A DNA stretch of 64,000 nucleotides from Nitrososphaerota archaeon. GTDB lineage: Archaea > Thermoproteota > Nitrososphaeria > Nitrososphaerales > Nitrosopumilaceae. The position numbers and the translations under genes are program-made. The notes beneath the pieces are model-generated. The model had not been told where the DNA came from. It was given only the letters and a program-made list of their open reading frames with translations, and ran no database searches. How positions within the stretch are numbered: position 1 is the first letter of the stretch; each line of letters begins with the position of its first letter. Positions 1-9,493 of the stretch are shown here, in pieces. The DNA is taken from assembly GCA_028867755.1 (NCBI GenBank), contig JAGWFT010000001.1, positions 660,727 to 724,726 of the forward strand, written 5' to 3'.

Positions 1-1067
1 CCATTGATGTTGTAAATACCACTCCTCCAAAGCTAACTGTCCCCTCTACAATAACATTCGAGGCCACTTCATTGAATAATAACACAGTACCAATAGGCAA
101 TGCAACAGCTACCGACATCGAGCCAGTCACAATCACTAACAACGCATCAAAGACATTCCCACTTGGCAAGACAACAATATTGTGGATTGCAAAGGACACA
201 TCAAACAATAAAGTAAATGCCACTCAGACTGTTGATGTGGTAGATACAACAGCACCAAAAATTACAGCTCCACATCAGGTCATAGTAAATGCCACAAGTT
301 CTACAAGCAACAGTGTAAACATTGGTAATGCAACAGCTACTGATAATACTAAAGTAGTTTCCATTACTAGCGACGCTCCTGCAGTATTTCCGTTTGGAAA
401 CACAACAGTAACTTGGACCGCAAAAGATGTGGCAGGAAATATCGCAACTGCCACCCAACTAGTTGAGGTTGTTGATCATACACCACCACAACTAACAGTT
501 CCATCTGATATTGTAATCAACGCTACTTCCTTTGCAACTTCGGTTTCAACAGGCCAAGCTACAGCGAGTGGTATCATTGATACTTCACCAAAGATAACAA
601 ACAACTCTACTGGTATATTCCACATAGGAAAGACTACGGTACAATGGACTGCAGTTGACAAGTTTGGTAATGCCAAAACACTTGATCAAACAATTAATGT
701 CCTAGCATGTGGCAAGCCAGAATCTTTCTATAATGTAATGATGGGAACTAATAGTAGTGATATCTTAACAGGTTCGCCAGTACCTAATTTGATATTAGGA
801 CTTGGTGGTAATGATACTATTCACGCAGGTCCAGCAGGAGATTGTATAATTGCAGGAGATGGTAACAACATAATATTTGGAGGTAGTGGAAACGACATGA
901 TCATTGCAGGTAATGGAAACAATATCATACAAGGAAGTACTGGTAACGAATTGGTCTACGTGGGAACTGGAAGAGACATAATCCAAGGTGGTAGTGGTCA
1001 TAACACATGTTATCTAGGTAACCCAAATACAGACACAGTGGTTAATTGCCAAGCCCAAAAACAATAA
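1..1067 (+). CDS. Secreted HYR-domain / RTX-repeat surface protein (C-terminal part)
   Basis: The reading frame is open from base 3, so the gene begins before the window. The visible part holds one partial and two complete HYR modules (about 75 residues each, recurring DVVDTTAPK-type joints and a WTAKD core) at about 1-230, 240-470 and 480-705. From 720 to 1050 follow glycine-rich nonapeptide repeats of hemolysin/RTX type (for example GLGGNDTIHAG, GSGNDMIIAGNGNN). HYR is an immunoglobulin-like adhesion fold; RTX repeats usually bind calcium in a beta-roll. Both imply an extracellular or cell-surface role. There is no C-terminal membrane anchor, and two Cys near the end could pair. Ligand and full length are unknown. 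Confidence 0.8.
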   Translation, partial: IDVVNTTPPKLTVPSTITFEATSLNNNTVPIGNATATDIEPVTITNNASKTFPLGKTTILWIAKDTSNNKVNATQTVDVVDTTAPKITAPHQVIVNATSSTSNSVNIGNATATDNTKVVSITSDAPAVFPFGNTTVTWTAKDVAGNIATATQLVEVVDHTPPQLTVPSDIVINATSFATSVSTGQATASGIIDTSPKITNNSTGIFHIGKTTVQWTAVDKFGNAKTLDQTINVLACGKPESFYNVMMGTNSSDILTGSPVPNLILGLGGNDTIHAGPAGDCIIAGDGNNIIFGGSGNDMIIAGNGNNIIQGSTGNELVYVGTGRDIIQGGSGHNTCYLGNPNTDTVVNCQAQKQ

Positions 1068-1078
1068 AACTTCTATCA

Positions 1079-1084
1079 TTTTTT
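1079..1084 (+). terminator. Oligo-T terminator candidate
   Basis: A run of six T lies 12 nt past the stop of the HYR/RTX gene and before hemL. Archaeal RNA polymerase commonly terminates at T-tracts without a hairpin. Only the T-run is seen; termination is inferred. Confidence 0.3.
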
Positions 1085-1116
1085 ATTGAATAATTTTCAT
1101 ATAGATTATAATGACA

Positions 1117-1138
1117 ATCTATCTTTTTGAAGATAGAT
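1117..1138 (+). promoter_or_regulatory. Hairpin covering the hemL start codon
   Basis: A perfect 9-bp inverted repeat, ATCTATCTT at 1117-1125 and AAGATAGAT at 1130-1138 with a 4-nt loop, includes the first two bases of the hemL ATG (1137-1139). If this segment is transcribed, the stem would hide the start codon; as DNA it could be an operator. Function is inferred. Confidence 0.4.
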
Positions 1139-2414
1139 GCCAAACTCAAAGAGATTGTTTTTGAGGTCAAAAAAAGTAATTCCATCTGGAATCAACAGTC
1201 CAGTTAGATACTATGATCCTTATCCATTCTTTGTCAAAAAAGCCCAAGGAAGTTCACTTTGGGATGTTGATGGAAATCGCTATTTTGATTTTTGTAATGG
1301 ATATGGTGCGTTATTGTTAGGACATAGGAAAAAAGAAATTATTTCCAGCGTTTTATCTCAGATGAGAAAGGGAACTCTTTACTGTGCACCAACAGAACTT
1401 GAGGTAGAACTGTCTGAATTGATATCAAAAAATTTTCCTTCAATGCAAAAAGTTCGGCTAGTAAATACAGGAAGCGAGGCAACTATGACAGCTATAAGGC
1501 TTGCACGAGGCTTTACAAAAAAGAAAAAGATTATCAAATTTGAAGGATGTTATCATGGAGCACATGATTATGTCTTGGTAAAGGCAGGATCTGGAGCGGC
1601 TCATATTGGTATATCAGTCTCTGATGGAAGTCTTGAAGAAGTTTCAAAGAACACGCTAGTTGCTCAATACAATAATTCTGAGAACCTTGCTTCTATTTTG
1701 GAAAAAGAAAAGGACGTTGCTGCTGTAATAGTGGAACCAGTTCTTGCAAATATGGGTCTTGTACCTCCAGAAAAAAATTTCCTAAGTGATATCAAAAAGA
1801 TTACATCAGAAAATGATAGTCTTTTGATATTTGATGAGGTTGTTACGGGATTTCGTGTGTCTACTGGAGGCGCTCAAAAATCATACTCAGTAGTGCCAGA
1901 TATCACTACTCTTGGTAAAGCACTAGGAAATGGTTTTGTTATTGCAGCAGTTGGAGGAAAAAGCAAGATCATGGATATGCTTTCTCCTGAAGGAAATGTC
2001 TATCAAGCAAGTACGTACGCCGGTAATCCAATATCCGTATCTGCTGCACTTGCCTCTGTAAAAACAATGAACAAAAACAAAGCCAACCTCTATCCTAAAC
2101 TAGAAAAAGCTTGCAAGGCTATGGTCTCAGCTATTGGGGATCTTGCGTCTGATATGAATATACCACACCAAATTAATTCTGTAAGCTCAATGTTTCAAAT
2201 CTTTTTTACAGCTAAAAGAGTGGTTGATTATTCAACAGCAAAGGCATCAGATGTTGCCAAATTTAAAAAATTATTCAAATCACTGTTAAACAATGGAGTA
2301 TTTGTAGCTCCATCGCAATTTGAAACTATTTTCCTTTCATACGCTCATACTGATGAAGATATCAAGAAAACAATTATCGCATACGAAAAAGCGTTAAAGA
2401 CGGTGAAAGAATGA
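1137..2414 (+). CDS. hemL: Glutamate-1-semialdehyde 2,1-aminomutase
   Basis: PLP enzyme that converts glutamate-1-semialdehyde to 5-aminolevulinate, the second step of the C5 tetrapyrrole route. The 425 residues match the family length. Visible motifs are the N-terminal VIPSGINSPVR, the class III core DVDGNRYFDFCNGYG, the PLP aspartate region LLIFDEVVTGFR and the Schiff-base lysine in TTLGKALGNG. The ATG at 1137 lies in a hairpin. The stop overlaps the hemC start by 4 nt (ATGA), so hemL-hemC-sumT-hemD form one operon. The partner enzyme hemA is at 22.1 kb. Confidence 0.95.
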   Translation: MPNSKRLFLRSKKVIPSGINSPVRYYDPYPFFVKKAQGSSLWDVDGNRYFDFCNGYGALLLGHRKKEIISSVLSQMRKGTLYCAPTELEVELSELISKNFPSMQKVRLVNTGSEATMTAIRLARGFTKKKKIIKFEGCYHGAHDYVLVKAGSGAAHIGISVSDGSLEEVSKNTLVAQYNNSENLASILEKEKDVAAVIVEPVLANMGLVPPEKNFLSDIKKITSENDSLLIFDEVVTGFRVSTGGAQKSYSVVPDITTLGKALGNGFVIAAVGGKSKIMDMLSPEGNVYQASTYAGNPISVSAALASVKTMNKNKANLYPKLEKACKAMVSAIGDLASDMNIPHQINSVSSMFQIFFTAKRVVDYSTAKASDVAKFKKLFKSLLNNGVFVAPSQFETIFLSYAHTDEDIKKTIIAYEKALKTVKE

Positions 2415-3346
2415 TGTATCTTGTAGGTGCAAGGGGAAGTCGTCTCTCTCTTGCTCAAACTAATTGGGTAATCTCAGAACTGAAAAAGAAAGCACCACAA
2501 ACACAATTTCAGATAGTTCCAATAAAAACAAAAGGCGACACAGATGCAAGACCGCTTTTTACTATAAACCAAAAAGGAATATTCGAAAAGGAGATAGATA
2601 AAGCAGTAGCTGAAAAAAAAGTAGATTTTGCAGTACATAGCTTAAAAGATGTTCCAGCAGATCTACCAGAAGATCTTGTTCTTGCCTGTATTCCAAAGAG
2701 GGAACCAGCTAACGATATCTTCATCTCAAAAGGTGGTAAGACTTTGAATGCAATGAAAAAAGGAGCAGTCATTGGAACAAGCAGCCTGAGAAGAGCAGTG
2801 CAGATATCAAGACAGAGACCAGATTTGATAGTAAAACCAATCCGAGGAAACATAGAAACAAGAATCAAAAAAATCGATGAGGAACAATTTGATGGTATAG
2901 TTTTGGCTCAAGCTGGTATACAAAGACTGGGCCTTGATGTAAAATTTGAAAGGCTCACCATGGAGAGCTTTATGCCTTCTCCAGGTCAGGGTGCTTTGGC
3001 TATAGTGGCAAGAAAAGATAGTCTTGAATTAATTGAACTGTTAAAAAAAATCGAGGATCCTACTTCTAGGATTGCCATCGAAGCTGAAAGGTCATTGTCT
3101 TTGTTCGTGGATTCGGGCTGTAGGTTTCCTGTAGGGGCTTTTGCTGCTCAGGATGGGGATAAACTAACCCTTAATGTTACAGTGTATTCTGTAGATGGCA
3201 GCAAATTTATCTCAGTTAAAAAAGATTTGCCACTAACACAGGCTGAAGAGCTTGGAAAACAGGTCGCATCAGAACTCTTATCAAAAGGAATAGAAGAGCT
3301 AGCAAAGAACTGGAGAGAAAAGGTAGAGGAATGGAATAAAAAATGA
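2411..3346 (+). CDS. hemC: Porphobilinogen deaminase (hydroxymethylbilane synthase)
   Basis: Joins four porphobilinogens into hydroxymethylbilane. The 311 residues are the usual size. Motifs: N-terminal GARGSRLSLAQTNWV, the KGDTD and VHSLKDVP segments, GTSSLRRAVQ, and the C-terminal DSGCRFPVGAFA whose Cys237 should carry the dipyrromethane cofactor. The ATG overlaps the hemL stop (ATGA) and the end overlaps sumT by 4 nt, which points to translational coupling. Confidence 0.95.
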   Translation: MMYLVGARGSRLSLAQTNWVISELKKKAPQTQFQIVPIKTKGDTDARPLFTINQKGIFEKEIDKAVAEKKVDFAVHSLKDVPADLPEDLVLACIPKREPANDIFISKGGKTLNAMKKGAVIGTSSLRRAVQISRQRPDLIVKPIRGNIETRIKKIDEEQFDGIVLAQAGIQRLGLDVKFERLTMESFMPSPGQGALAIVARKDSLELIELLKKIEDPTSRIAIEAERSLSLFVDSGCRFPVGAFAAQDGDKLTLNVTVYSVDGSKFISVKKDLPLTQAEELGKQVASELLSKGIEELAKNWREKVEEWNKK

Positions 3347-4086
3347 AAGGCAAAGTTTTCATTGTAGGAGCAGGTCCTGGTGATCCTAAGCTTATCACTC
3401 TCAAGGCTGTTGAAGCAATCAAGTTAGCTGATGTAGTACTGTATGATAGGTTAGTAAGTAAGAAAATAATCAACATGATTCCAAAAAAAGCTGAAAGCGT
3501 ATATGTTGGAAGAGATGTGGGTGATGATTACAAACATCAAGATGTAACAAATGAATTGATGGTAAAATATGCTAAAGCAAAAAGAAATGTCGTTAGACTA
3601 AAGGGGGGAGATCCATTCATTTTTGGAAGGGGAGGAGAGGAAGCAGAATTTCTCAGAGATCATAAAATCAAATACGAAATTATTCCTGGAATAACATCTG
3701 GAATAGGCTCTGCAGAATATTCAGGGATACCGCTGACTCATAGAGATTATGCATCATCTGTAGTGTTTGTTACCGGTCATGAGGATGCAAAAAAGACTCA
3801 AGGTATTGTAAACTGGAAAAAGTTGGCCAAGTCTGTTGATACTATAGTGATAATGATGGGGCTTTCAAGACTTGAGATAATTTCAAAGAATCTAATCAGT
3901 GGTGGCCTTGACAAGAATACTCCTGTTGCAGTAATTCAGAATGGTACTACTGATAAACACAAGATGATAAAGGGAAATTTGACAAACATTGCACGGAAGA
4001 TTCGTGAATCAAAAATAAGACCTCCATCTATAATTATAATAGGTAAAGTTGTCTCTCTCTCAGAGACGATAGGGTGGAGAAAGTGA
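3343..4086 (+). CDS. cobA: Uroporphyrinogen-III C-methyltransferase (SUMT)
   Basis: Uses two S-adenosylmethionines to turn uroporphyrinogen III into precorrin-2, the branch point toward siroheme, heme (via Ahb enzymes) and cobalamin. Family motifs are the N-terminal VGAGPGDPKLITLKAVEAI, YDRLVS, the SAM-loop RLKGGDPFIFGRGGEEAEFL and PGITSG. At 247 residues it is a stand-alone SUMT with no fused HemD or CysG domain. It overlaps hemC by 4 nt and ends over the hemD start. Confidence 0.93.
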   Translation: MKGKVFIVGAGPGDPKLITLKAVEAIKLADVVLYDRLVSKKIINMIPKKAESVYVGRDVGDDYKHQDVTNELMVKYAKAKRNVVRLKGGDPFIFGRGGEEAEFLRDHKIKYEIIPGITSGIGSAEYSGIPLTHRDYASSVVFVTGHEDAKKTQGIVNWKKLAKSVDTIVIMMGLSRLEIISKNLISGGLDKNTPVAVIQNGTTDKHKMIKGNLTNIARKIRESKIRPPSIIIIGKVVSLSETIGWRK

Positions 4087-4877
4087 TACAGGGAAAAATC
4101 ATAGCAATAACAAGATCCAAGGAGGACTCAGAAGAGTTTGTTAGCTTAATTACAGGAGAAAAGGCACATGCAATCTCACTTCCAACAATAGAACTTGTCA
4201 GCAAAGGAGATGAAATGGTAGATGAATTTCTAAATGCCGTAAAGGAAGAAGATCCAGACTTTTCTGTATTTATGAGCTCAAAAGCTGTAAAACTGCTTTT
4301 TGACACTGCTAGAAAGATCTCAAAATATGAAAAGCTACAACTAGGAGTAGCAAATACTACAGTAATTGCGGTTGGTCCCAAAACAAAGGTTGCTCTTGAA
4401 GCTGAAGGAATCAGAGTTGCATACGTACCAGAAAGATTCTCGTCAGTAGGCGTTGGTGAAGTCTTTACACGTCTTAACGCGGAAGGAAAAAAAGTAATTG
4501 TACCAAGAAGTGGAGCGTCTACACCGTTTCTGGCTCAACTTCTAGAGAAGATAGGTCTACGAGTAAAAGAAGTCTACTTGTATGATGTCAAGTCTCACAG
4601 CGATTTGACACAGTGGGTAGAATTCAAACAATTATTCTCAGAGAATAAGGTAGATGGTATAGTCTTTACAAGTGTATCGTCTGTACAAGCATTCTTTGAA
4701 ATTATGCTTGGTGATACAGATGAAAATATATTAAAAACAAATCTGGAAAAAACAACTGTTGTGGCAATAGGGCCATTCACTGCAGACGAATTGAAAAAAT
4801 TTAGAATAAATCCAATTATTGCAGATGTTCATACTGTATCAGGTGCTGTAGAAACAATAAAGAATTGCCTTTGTTAG
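4083..4877 (+). CDS. hemD: Uroporphyrinogen-III synthase
   Basis: Closes and inverts ring D of hydroxymethylbilane to give uroporphyrinogen III. HemD proteins are weakly conserved; this one shows the expected two-lobe pattern with MSSKAVKLLF and VAVGPKT-like segments (VIAVGPKTKVAL), VPRSGAST and FTSVSSVQAFFE, and sits last in the hem operon. Two GTG starts are possible: 4074, or 4083, which gives a GTGA overlap with the previous stop and a GGGTGGAG Shine-Dalgarno-like stretch at 4072-4079. I prefer 4083. Confidence 0.88.
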   Translation: MIQGKIIAITRSKEDSEEFVSLITGEKAHAISLPTIELVSKGDEMVDEFLNAVKEEDPDFSVFMSSKAVKLLFDTARKISKYEKLQLGVANTTVIAVGPKTKVALEAEGIRVAYVPERFSSVGVGEVFTRLNAEGKKVIVPRSGASTPFLAQLLEKIGLRVKEVYLYDVKSHSDLTQWVEFKQLFSENKVDGIVFTSVSSVQAFFEIMLGDTDENILKTNLEKTTVVAIGPFTADELKKFRINPIIADVHTVSGAVETIKNCLC

Positions 4878-5070
4878 TATCTTTTACATCTGACATTTTG
4901 CTAGAATTCAGAAATTTCTAAAATGTTATTCTAAGATCTTGTAATAAGATTGTTAGCTCGACCTAAGGGAATTTCATTTGAGGATTATCGTTTAAGATCA
5001 TATTGTATTAGTTTGCATGCATTTAGCTTGGCCTACTCCGCTGTACATGTATGAAGAGGTGTGTAACTTT

Positions 5071-5092
5071 TTTATAACATAACGGAGTTATA
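5071..5092 (+). promoter_or_regulatory. sufB promoter with inverted repeat
   Basis: A TATA-like TTTATAA at 5071-5077 lies 22-28 nt before the sufB ATG, so the mRNA is probably leaderless. The box is the left arm of an inverted repeat, TATAAC at 5073-5078 and GTTATA at 5087-5092 with an 8-nt spacer. A dimeric regulator binding here would block TBP. The rest of the 220-nt gap before sufB shows no gene. Confidence 0.5.
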
Positions 5093-5098
5093 CGAACT

Positions 5099-6499
5099 AT
5101 GACGACTGAGAACCTTAACATGGATTATACTAAATATGATTTCAAAAATTCCACCGAGATGTATGTCTACACAAGCAAAAAGGGGTTGTCAAGAGAAGTA
5201 GTTGAGGAGATTAGTAAACTAAAGGGGGAACCACAATGGATGCTCGACTTTAGACTCCGCTCATACGATATCTTTATGAAAAAACCAATGCCAAATTGGG
5301 GTGCAGATCTCAAAATTATCGATTTTAACAACATATACTATTATGCCAAAGCTTCTGAAAAAACAGAAAAAGACTGGGACAGTGTTCCAGCAGAAGTAAA
5401 GGCAACCTTTGATAAACTTGGAATTCCAGAAGCCGAAAAGAAATTTCTGGCTGGAGTTGGGGCTCAATATGAATCCGAAGTTGTATATCATAGTCTAAGA
5501 GACGATCTTACAAAGAAAGGAGTACTCTTCCTTGACACAGATTCTGCTCTAAAAGAACATCCTGAAATTTTCAAGAAATATTTCGGTAAAATAATTCCAC
5601 CAGAAGATAACAAATTTGCTGCACTTAACAGTGCAGTGTGGAGTGGTGGGTCGTTTATTTATGTTCCAAAGGGCGTAAAGGTAGACTTGCCATTACAAGC
5701 GTACTTTAGAATTAACAAGGAGAACATAGGTCAGTTTGAAAGGACATTGATAATTGCTGATGAAGGAGCAGAGGTTCACTATATTGAAGGATGCACGGCT
5801 CCTGTTTACTCATCAGAATCACTACATTCTGCAGTTGTTGAATTAATTGCAATGAAAGGTGCCAAGTTAAGGTATACTACAATTCAGAACTGGAGTAATG
5901 ATGTTTACAATTTAGTGACAAAGAGAGCATATGCATACGAAGGTGCTAGAGTTGAATGGATTGACGGTAACATTGGAAGCAGAGTCACCATGAAATATCC
6001 TGGGGTATATCTTCTTGGACAAAGAGCACATGGCGAGACATTATCAATTGCATTTGCAGGAAAGAACCAACACCAAGACACTGGTGCAAAAATGGTTCAC
6101 CTTGCTCCATATACTACATCTAGAACTACATCTAAATCGGTAAGCAAGAATAACGGCAGAACTACATATCGAGGACTCTTACATGTAGCAAAAGGTGCAA
6201 CAAATGTCAAAGCTTCAGTAAGATGCGATGCTCTTTTACTTGATGATACATCAAAAACCGATACTTATCCTTACATGGAAATTAACCAAGAGGATGCAAC
6301 AGTTACTCATGAAGCAACTGTTGGTAAGATAGGTGACGAGCAAATATTTTATCTGATGACAAGAGGCTTTACCGAAGAAGAAGCACTCACTCTTATTGTA
6401 AACGGATTCATTGAGCCATTTACTAAAGAGCTACCGATGGAATATGCGGTTGAGCTCAACAGACTAATCAAACTTGAAATGGATGGCTCAGTCGGCTAG
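5099..6499 (+). CDS. sufB: Fe-S cluster assembly scaffold SufB
   Basis: Core scaffold of the SUF Fe-S assembly machine, working with SufD and the ATPase SufC in the cytoplasm. The 466 residues carry the SufB hallmarks [20 protein letters not shown], the beta-helix core with the RWEDG-like [15 protein letters not shown], and the C-terminal [19 protein letters not shown] and [10 protein letters not shown] segments. It opens the operon sufB-sufD-Rieske-sufS-sufU-wHTH. Unlike the common sufC-sufB order, sufC is 24 kb away on the other strand. Confidence 0.95.
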   Translation: MTTENLNMDYTKYDFKNSTEMYVYTSKKGLSREVVEEISKLKGEPQWMLDFRLRSYDIFMKKPMPNWGADLKIIDFNNIYYYAKASEKTEKDWDSVPAEVKATFDKLGIPEAEKKFLAGVGAQYESEVVYHSLRDDLTKKGVLFLDTDSALKEHPEIFKKYFGKIIPPEDNKFAALNSAVWSGGSFIYVPKGVKVDLPLQAYFRINKENIGQFERTLIIADEGAEVHYIEGCTAPVYSSESLHSAVVELIAMKGAKLRYTTIQNWSNDVYNLVTKRAYAYEGARVEWIDGNIGSRVTMKYPGVYLLGQRAHGETLSIAFAGKNQHQDTGAKMVHLAPYTTSRTTSKSVSKNNGRTTYRGLLHVAKGATNVKASVRCDALLLDDTSKTDTYPYMEINQEDATVTHEATVGKIGDEQIFYLMTRGFTEEEALTLIVNGFIEPFTKELPMEYAVELNRLIKLEMDGSVG

Positions 6500-6529
6500 T
6501 CCGATCTGGCAATCACACTCTGAACAGCT

Positions 6530-7930
6530 ATGTCATCTTTTGTTCTGTCTAAGCTTGGTGTAAATCATCTAGATGAAATCTCTGAAGCTAACAACGAACC
6601 AACTTGGCTAAAAGACTATAGGAAGAATTCGTTTTCAATTTACGAGAAACTACCACCTGAGGTCTCTCCACTTTATAATAAATACACGGATGCCAATAGA
6701 ATGGATTCGTCTCAAGTGACTTTCTCTTTAAGCTCAGATACTACATTACCTGATTTTGTAAATGATAGACTATCTGAGATTTCAAATAATCCAAATATAG
6801 TTCAGATAGGGACGAATATTTCAAAGATAAATATTCCTTCAGAGTTAAAATCAAAAGGTCTTGTTGTATGCTCAATTCAGGATGCCATAAAAGAACATGA
6901 GGATAAGATAAAGAAAATATTTGAAAAAATTGATGCTACTAGAGACAAATACATAGCACTCAATAATGCATTTTTCAATTCTGGAATATTCATATATGTA
7001 CCACGAAACGTAGTTTTAGAAAAACCAATTCACATAATTTCATCTTTATCTCTTGATCAGACCTCCACTATCTCAAGAAACATTGTGATGGGAGATGAAA
7101 ATAGTAAGGCATCAATAGTTCAAGAGATTTATGCACCAAAATCTGATAAACAACAGGCCTATCTAGAAGTTCTTGATGTTACTGCTAATCCAAATAGTCA
7201 GCTTGAACTTGTGACGCTGCAAGCAATGGATCAAAATGCAGTAAACTTTTCATCAAGAACTGCAAGAATTGCTCAAGATGCAAAAATGAGCTGGTATCTT
7301 GGGTTGTTTGGCTCGTATCTTTCAAGATACAAGGTTGATAATTATCTCAATGGAACAGGTGCAAATGCACATGACACTGAAGTAGTATTTGGAAACAAGA
7401 ATCAATCATTTGACTTGGCTTCTAATTTGATACATAATGCTCCATCTACCGTTGGTAGGGTATTGGAAAAATCAGTTCTTAAAGATACTTCAAAATCTCT
7501 CTTTAAGGGAATGATCAGAATTGAAAAAGATGCACAACACTCTGAATCATATCTTGCAGGCCACTCAATCTTGTTAGATAAGGGGGCAAAATCAGACTCC
7601 ATTCCAGGCCTTGAAATACTAACAAATGATGTAAAGGCAACACATTCGGCCTCGGTTGCTCAGATGGATGAGGAACAGTTATTCTATCTTGCTACTCGAT
7701 GTTTGAACAAACCAGGAGCACAAAAAATCATAGTAGAAGGATTTCTTGAACCGCTATCAAGAAAGATGTCATACCAGATTCGTGCCTGGATTAGTTATCT
7801 TATTGAATCAAAATGGCTTGGCGGAGACCTTAAGATCAAAACAGATGAACAACTCAAAGCAATACTGGAAGTAGAAGAGACAAGATATCGTGAGACCGAT
7901 ATCTTCGAAAGCCATTACAAGTATAGGTGA
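6530..7930 (+). CDS. sufD: Fe-S cluster assembly protein SufD
   Basis: Partner of SufB in the SufBC2D complex. The 466 residues are SufD-like: a divergent N-terminal half, then FNSGIFIYVPRNVVLEKPIH, a beta-helix middle, and the C-terminal PGLEILTNDVKATHSASVAQMDEEQLFYL that aligns with the end of SufB. It starts 30 nt after sufB, and its TGA overlaps the GTG of the Rieske gene, so the two are translationally coupled. Confidence 0.93.
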   Translation: MSSFVLSKLGVNHLDEISEANNEPTWLKDYRKNSFSIYEKLPPEVSPLYNKYTDANRMDSSQVTFSLSSDTTLPDFVNDRLSEISNNPNIVQIGTNISKINIPSELKSKGLVVCSIQDAIKEHEDKIKKIFEKIDATRDKYIALNNAFFNSGIFIYVPRNVVLEKPIHIISSLSLDQTSTISRNIVMGDENSKASIVQEIYAPKSDKQQAYLEVLDVTANPNSQLELVTLQAMDQNAVNFSSRTARIAQDAKMSWYLGLFGSYLSRYKVDNYLNGTGANAHDTEVVFGNKNQSFDLASNLIHNAPSTVGRVLEKSVLKDTSKSLFKGMIRIEKDAQHSESYLAGHSILLDKGAKSDSIPGLEILTNDVKATHSASVAQMDEEQLFYLATRCLNKPGAQKIIVEGFLEPLSRKMSYQIRAWISYLIESKWLGGDLKIKTDEQLKAILEVEETRYRETDIFESHYKYR

Positions 7931-8247
7931 GTGTGTTGTCAGAATGGATCAATGTTTGTGATATCAGTGAGTTGAAAAAAGGAGACATGCTTGATTTTGA
8001 TTACAAGGACAAAAAAATCCTTTTAGCAAATCTTGACGGAAAGATTTACGCGACAGACAGGATTTGTACCCATGCAGAGGCAGACCTTTCTACAGGAATT
8101 TTGAACGAGGAGGGAGTCACATGTCCATTACATCTTTCAACATTCAATCTTAAGACTGGGGTACCTCAAAATCTTCCAGCTGAAATACCGCTAAAAATCT
8201 ACAATGTTAAAATAGAACAAAATGAAATCTATGTCGAGGTAGAATAA
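7927..8247 (+). CDS. Rieske-type [2Fe-2S] ferredoxin
   Basis: Small 106-residue soluble Rieske ferredoxin. The two cluster boxes are CTHAEADLSTG (Cys47, His49) and CPLHLSTFNLKTG (Cys66, His69), the pattern of NirD/biphenyl-dioxygenase-type ferredoxins. There is no membrane anchor, so it is a cytoplasmic electron carrier. It lies inside the suf operon (GTG start overlapping the sufD stop by 4 nt; sufS starts 2 nt later), so it may deliver electrons for cluster assembly; that role is inferred. Confidence 0.88.
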   Translation: MSVLSEWINVCDISELKKGDMLDFDYKDKKILLANLDGKIYATDRICTHAEADLSTGILNEEGVTCPLHLSTFNLKTGVPQNLPAEIPLKIYNVKIEQNEIYVEVE

Positions 8248-8248
8248 T

Positions 8249-9493
8249 TTGCAAACAAGTGTGATAAATATTGAAAATATTAGAAACGATTTCCCAATTC
8301 TAAAACGTAAAGTTCACAAGGACAAAGCCTTGGTCTACTTTGATAACGCAGCAACCACCCAAAAGCCAATACAAGTCATTGATGCAATAAGCAACTATTA
8401 TCTGAATTATAACTCAAACATTCATAGAGCAGTTCATGAATTGGCAGAAGAAGCAACAATAGCGTACGAGACTACACGAGATAAGATTGCAAAATTCGTA
8501 AATGTAAAAAATCGAGAAGAGATAATTTTCGTTAGGGGAACAACAGAAGCAATTAATCTGGTTGCTTACGCTTGGGGAAGACAAAATGTTAACAAGGATG
8601 ACATTATAATTACCACCGAATATGAGCACCATAGCAATATTGTTCCGTGGCAGCTACTGACAAAAGAAAAAGGCGCAAGACTGGAGTATATCGGTGTTGA
8701 TGATAATGGGGAACTCTTACTTGATCAACTTGACAAATACCTAGAAACTGGCAGAGTAAAACTTGTTACATTCAGTCAGATGTCAAACGTTCTTGGTACA
8801 ATAACTGACTCTGAAGAGATTATACGACGTTGTAAGAAAAAGGGAGCTAAAGTATTAGTTGATGGCGCTCAGTCCGTCCCGCATCTGAAAGTAGATCTAC
8901 AAAAACTAGACTGTGACTTTTTTGCATTCTCTGCACATAAGATGTTAGGACCGACAGGTGTTGGTGTACTCTGGGCACGAAAAGAATTGCTTGAGAATAT
9001 GGTTCCATTTAATGGAGGTGGAGATATGATTCGTGAAGTACACAAATATGAAACAACATGGAATGATTTACCATACAAGTTTGAGGCAGGCACACCAAAT
9101 ATTGCAGACGTGATTGGATTTTCTGCTGCAATAGATTATCTTGAAAAAATAGGAATGGATAAGGTGCGTGAGCATGAGATCGAGATAACAAAGTATGCCC
9201 TTGACAAGATTTCAGAAATAAAGGGAATAAAGCTATACGGACCAATGGATACTGCAAAAAGAGGTGGTGTGATATCATTTAACTTGGGAGATATTCATCC
9301 ACATGATCTTGCAACTATAATTGATGAAGATGGAGTGGCTATTAGATCAGGACACCACTGTGCGCAGGTATTGATGGAAAGACTTGATGTTTCTGCAACT
9401 TCTCGCGCAAGCTTTTATATTTATAATACAAAAGATGAAGTAGATGTTTTCGTCAAGTCTCTCTATAGGGCAAAGGAGTTGTTTAGACTTTGA
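8249..9493 (+). CDS. sufS: Cysteine desulfurase SufS
   Basis: PLP enzyme that mobilises sulfur from cysteine for Fe-S assembly. Its 414 residues are class II desulfurase in type: YFDNAATTQKP, the PLP histidine in TEYEHHSNIVPW, DGAQSVPH, Lys231 in FSAHKMLGPTGVG, and catalytic Cys371 in RSGHHCAQ. The start is TTG, 2 nt after the Rieske stop. SufU follows directly, and SufS/SufU normally pair to relay the persulfide. Confidence 0.94.
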   Translation: MQTSVINIENIRNDFPILKRKVHKDKALVYFDNAATTQKPIQVIDAISNYYLNYNSNIHRAVHELAEEATIAYETTRDKIAKFVNVKNREEIIFVRGTTEAINLVAYAWGRQNVNKDDIIITTEYEHHSNIVPWQLLTKEKGARLEYIGVDDNGELLLDQLDKYLETGRVKLVTFSQMSNVLGTITDSEEIIRRCKKKGAKVLVDGAQSVPHLKVDLQKLDCDFFAFSAHKMLGPTGVGVLWARKELLENMVPFNGGGDMIREVHKYETTWNDLPYKFEAGTPNIADVIGFSAAIDYLEKIGMDKVREHEIEITKYALDKISEIKGIKLYGPMDTAKRGGVISFNLGDIHPHDLATIIDEDGVAIRSGHHCAQVLMERLDVSATSRASFYIYNTKDEVDVFVKSLYRAKELFRL

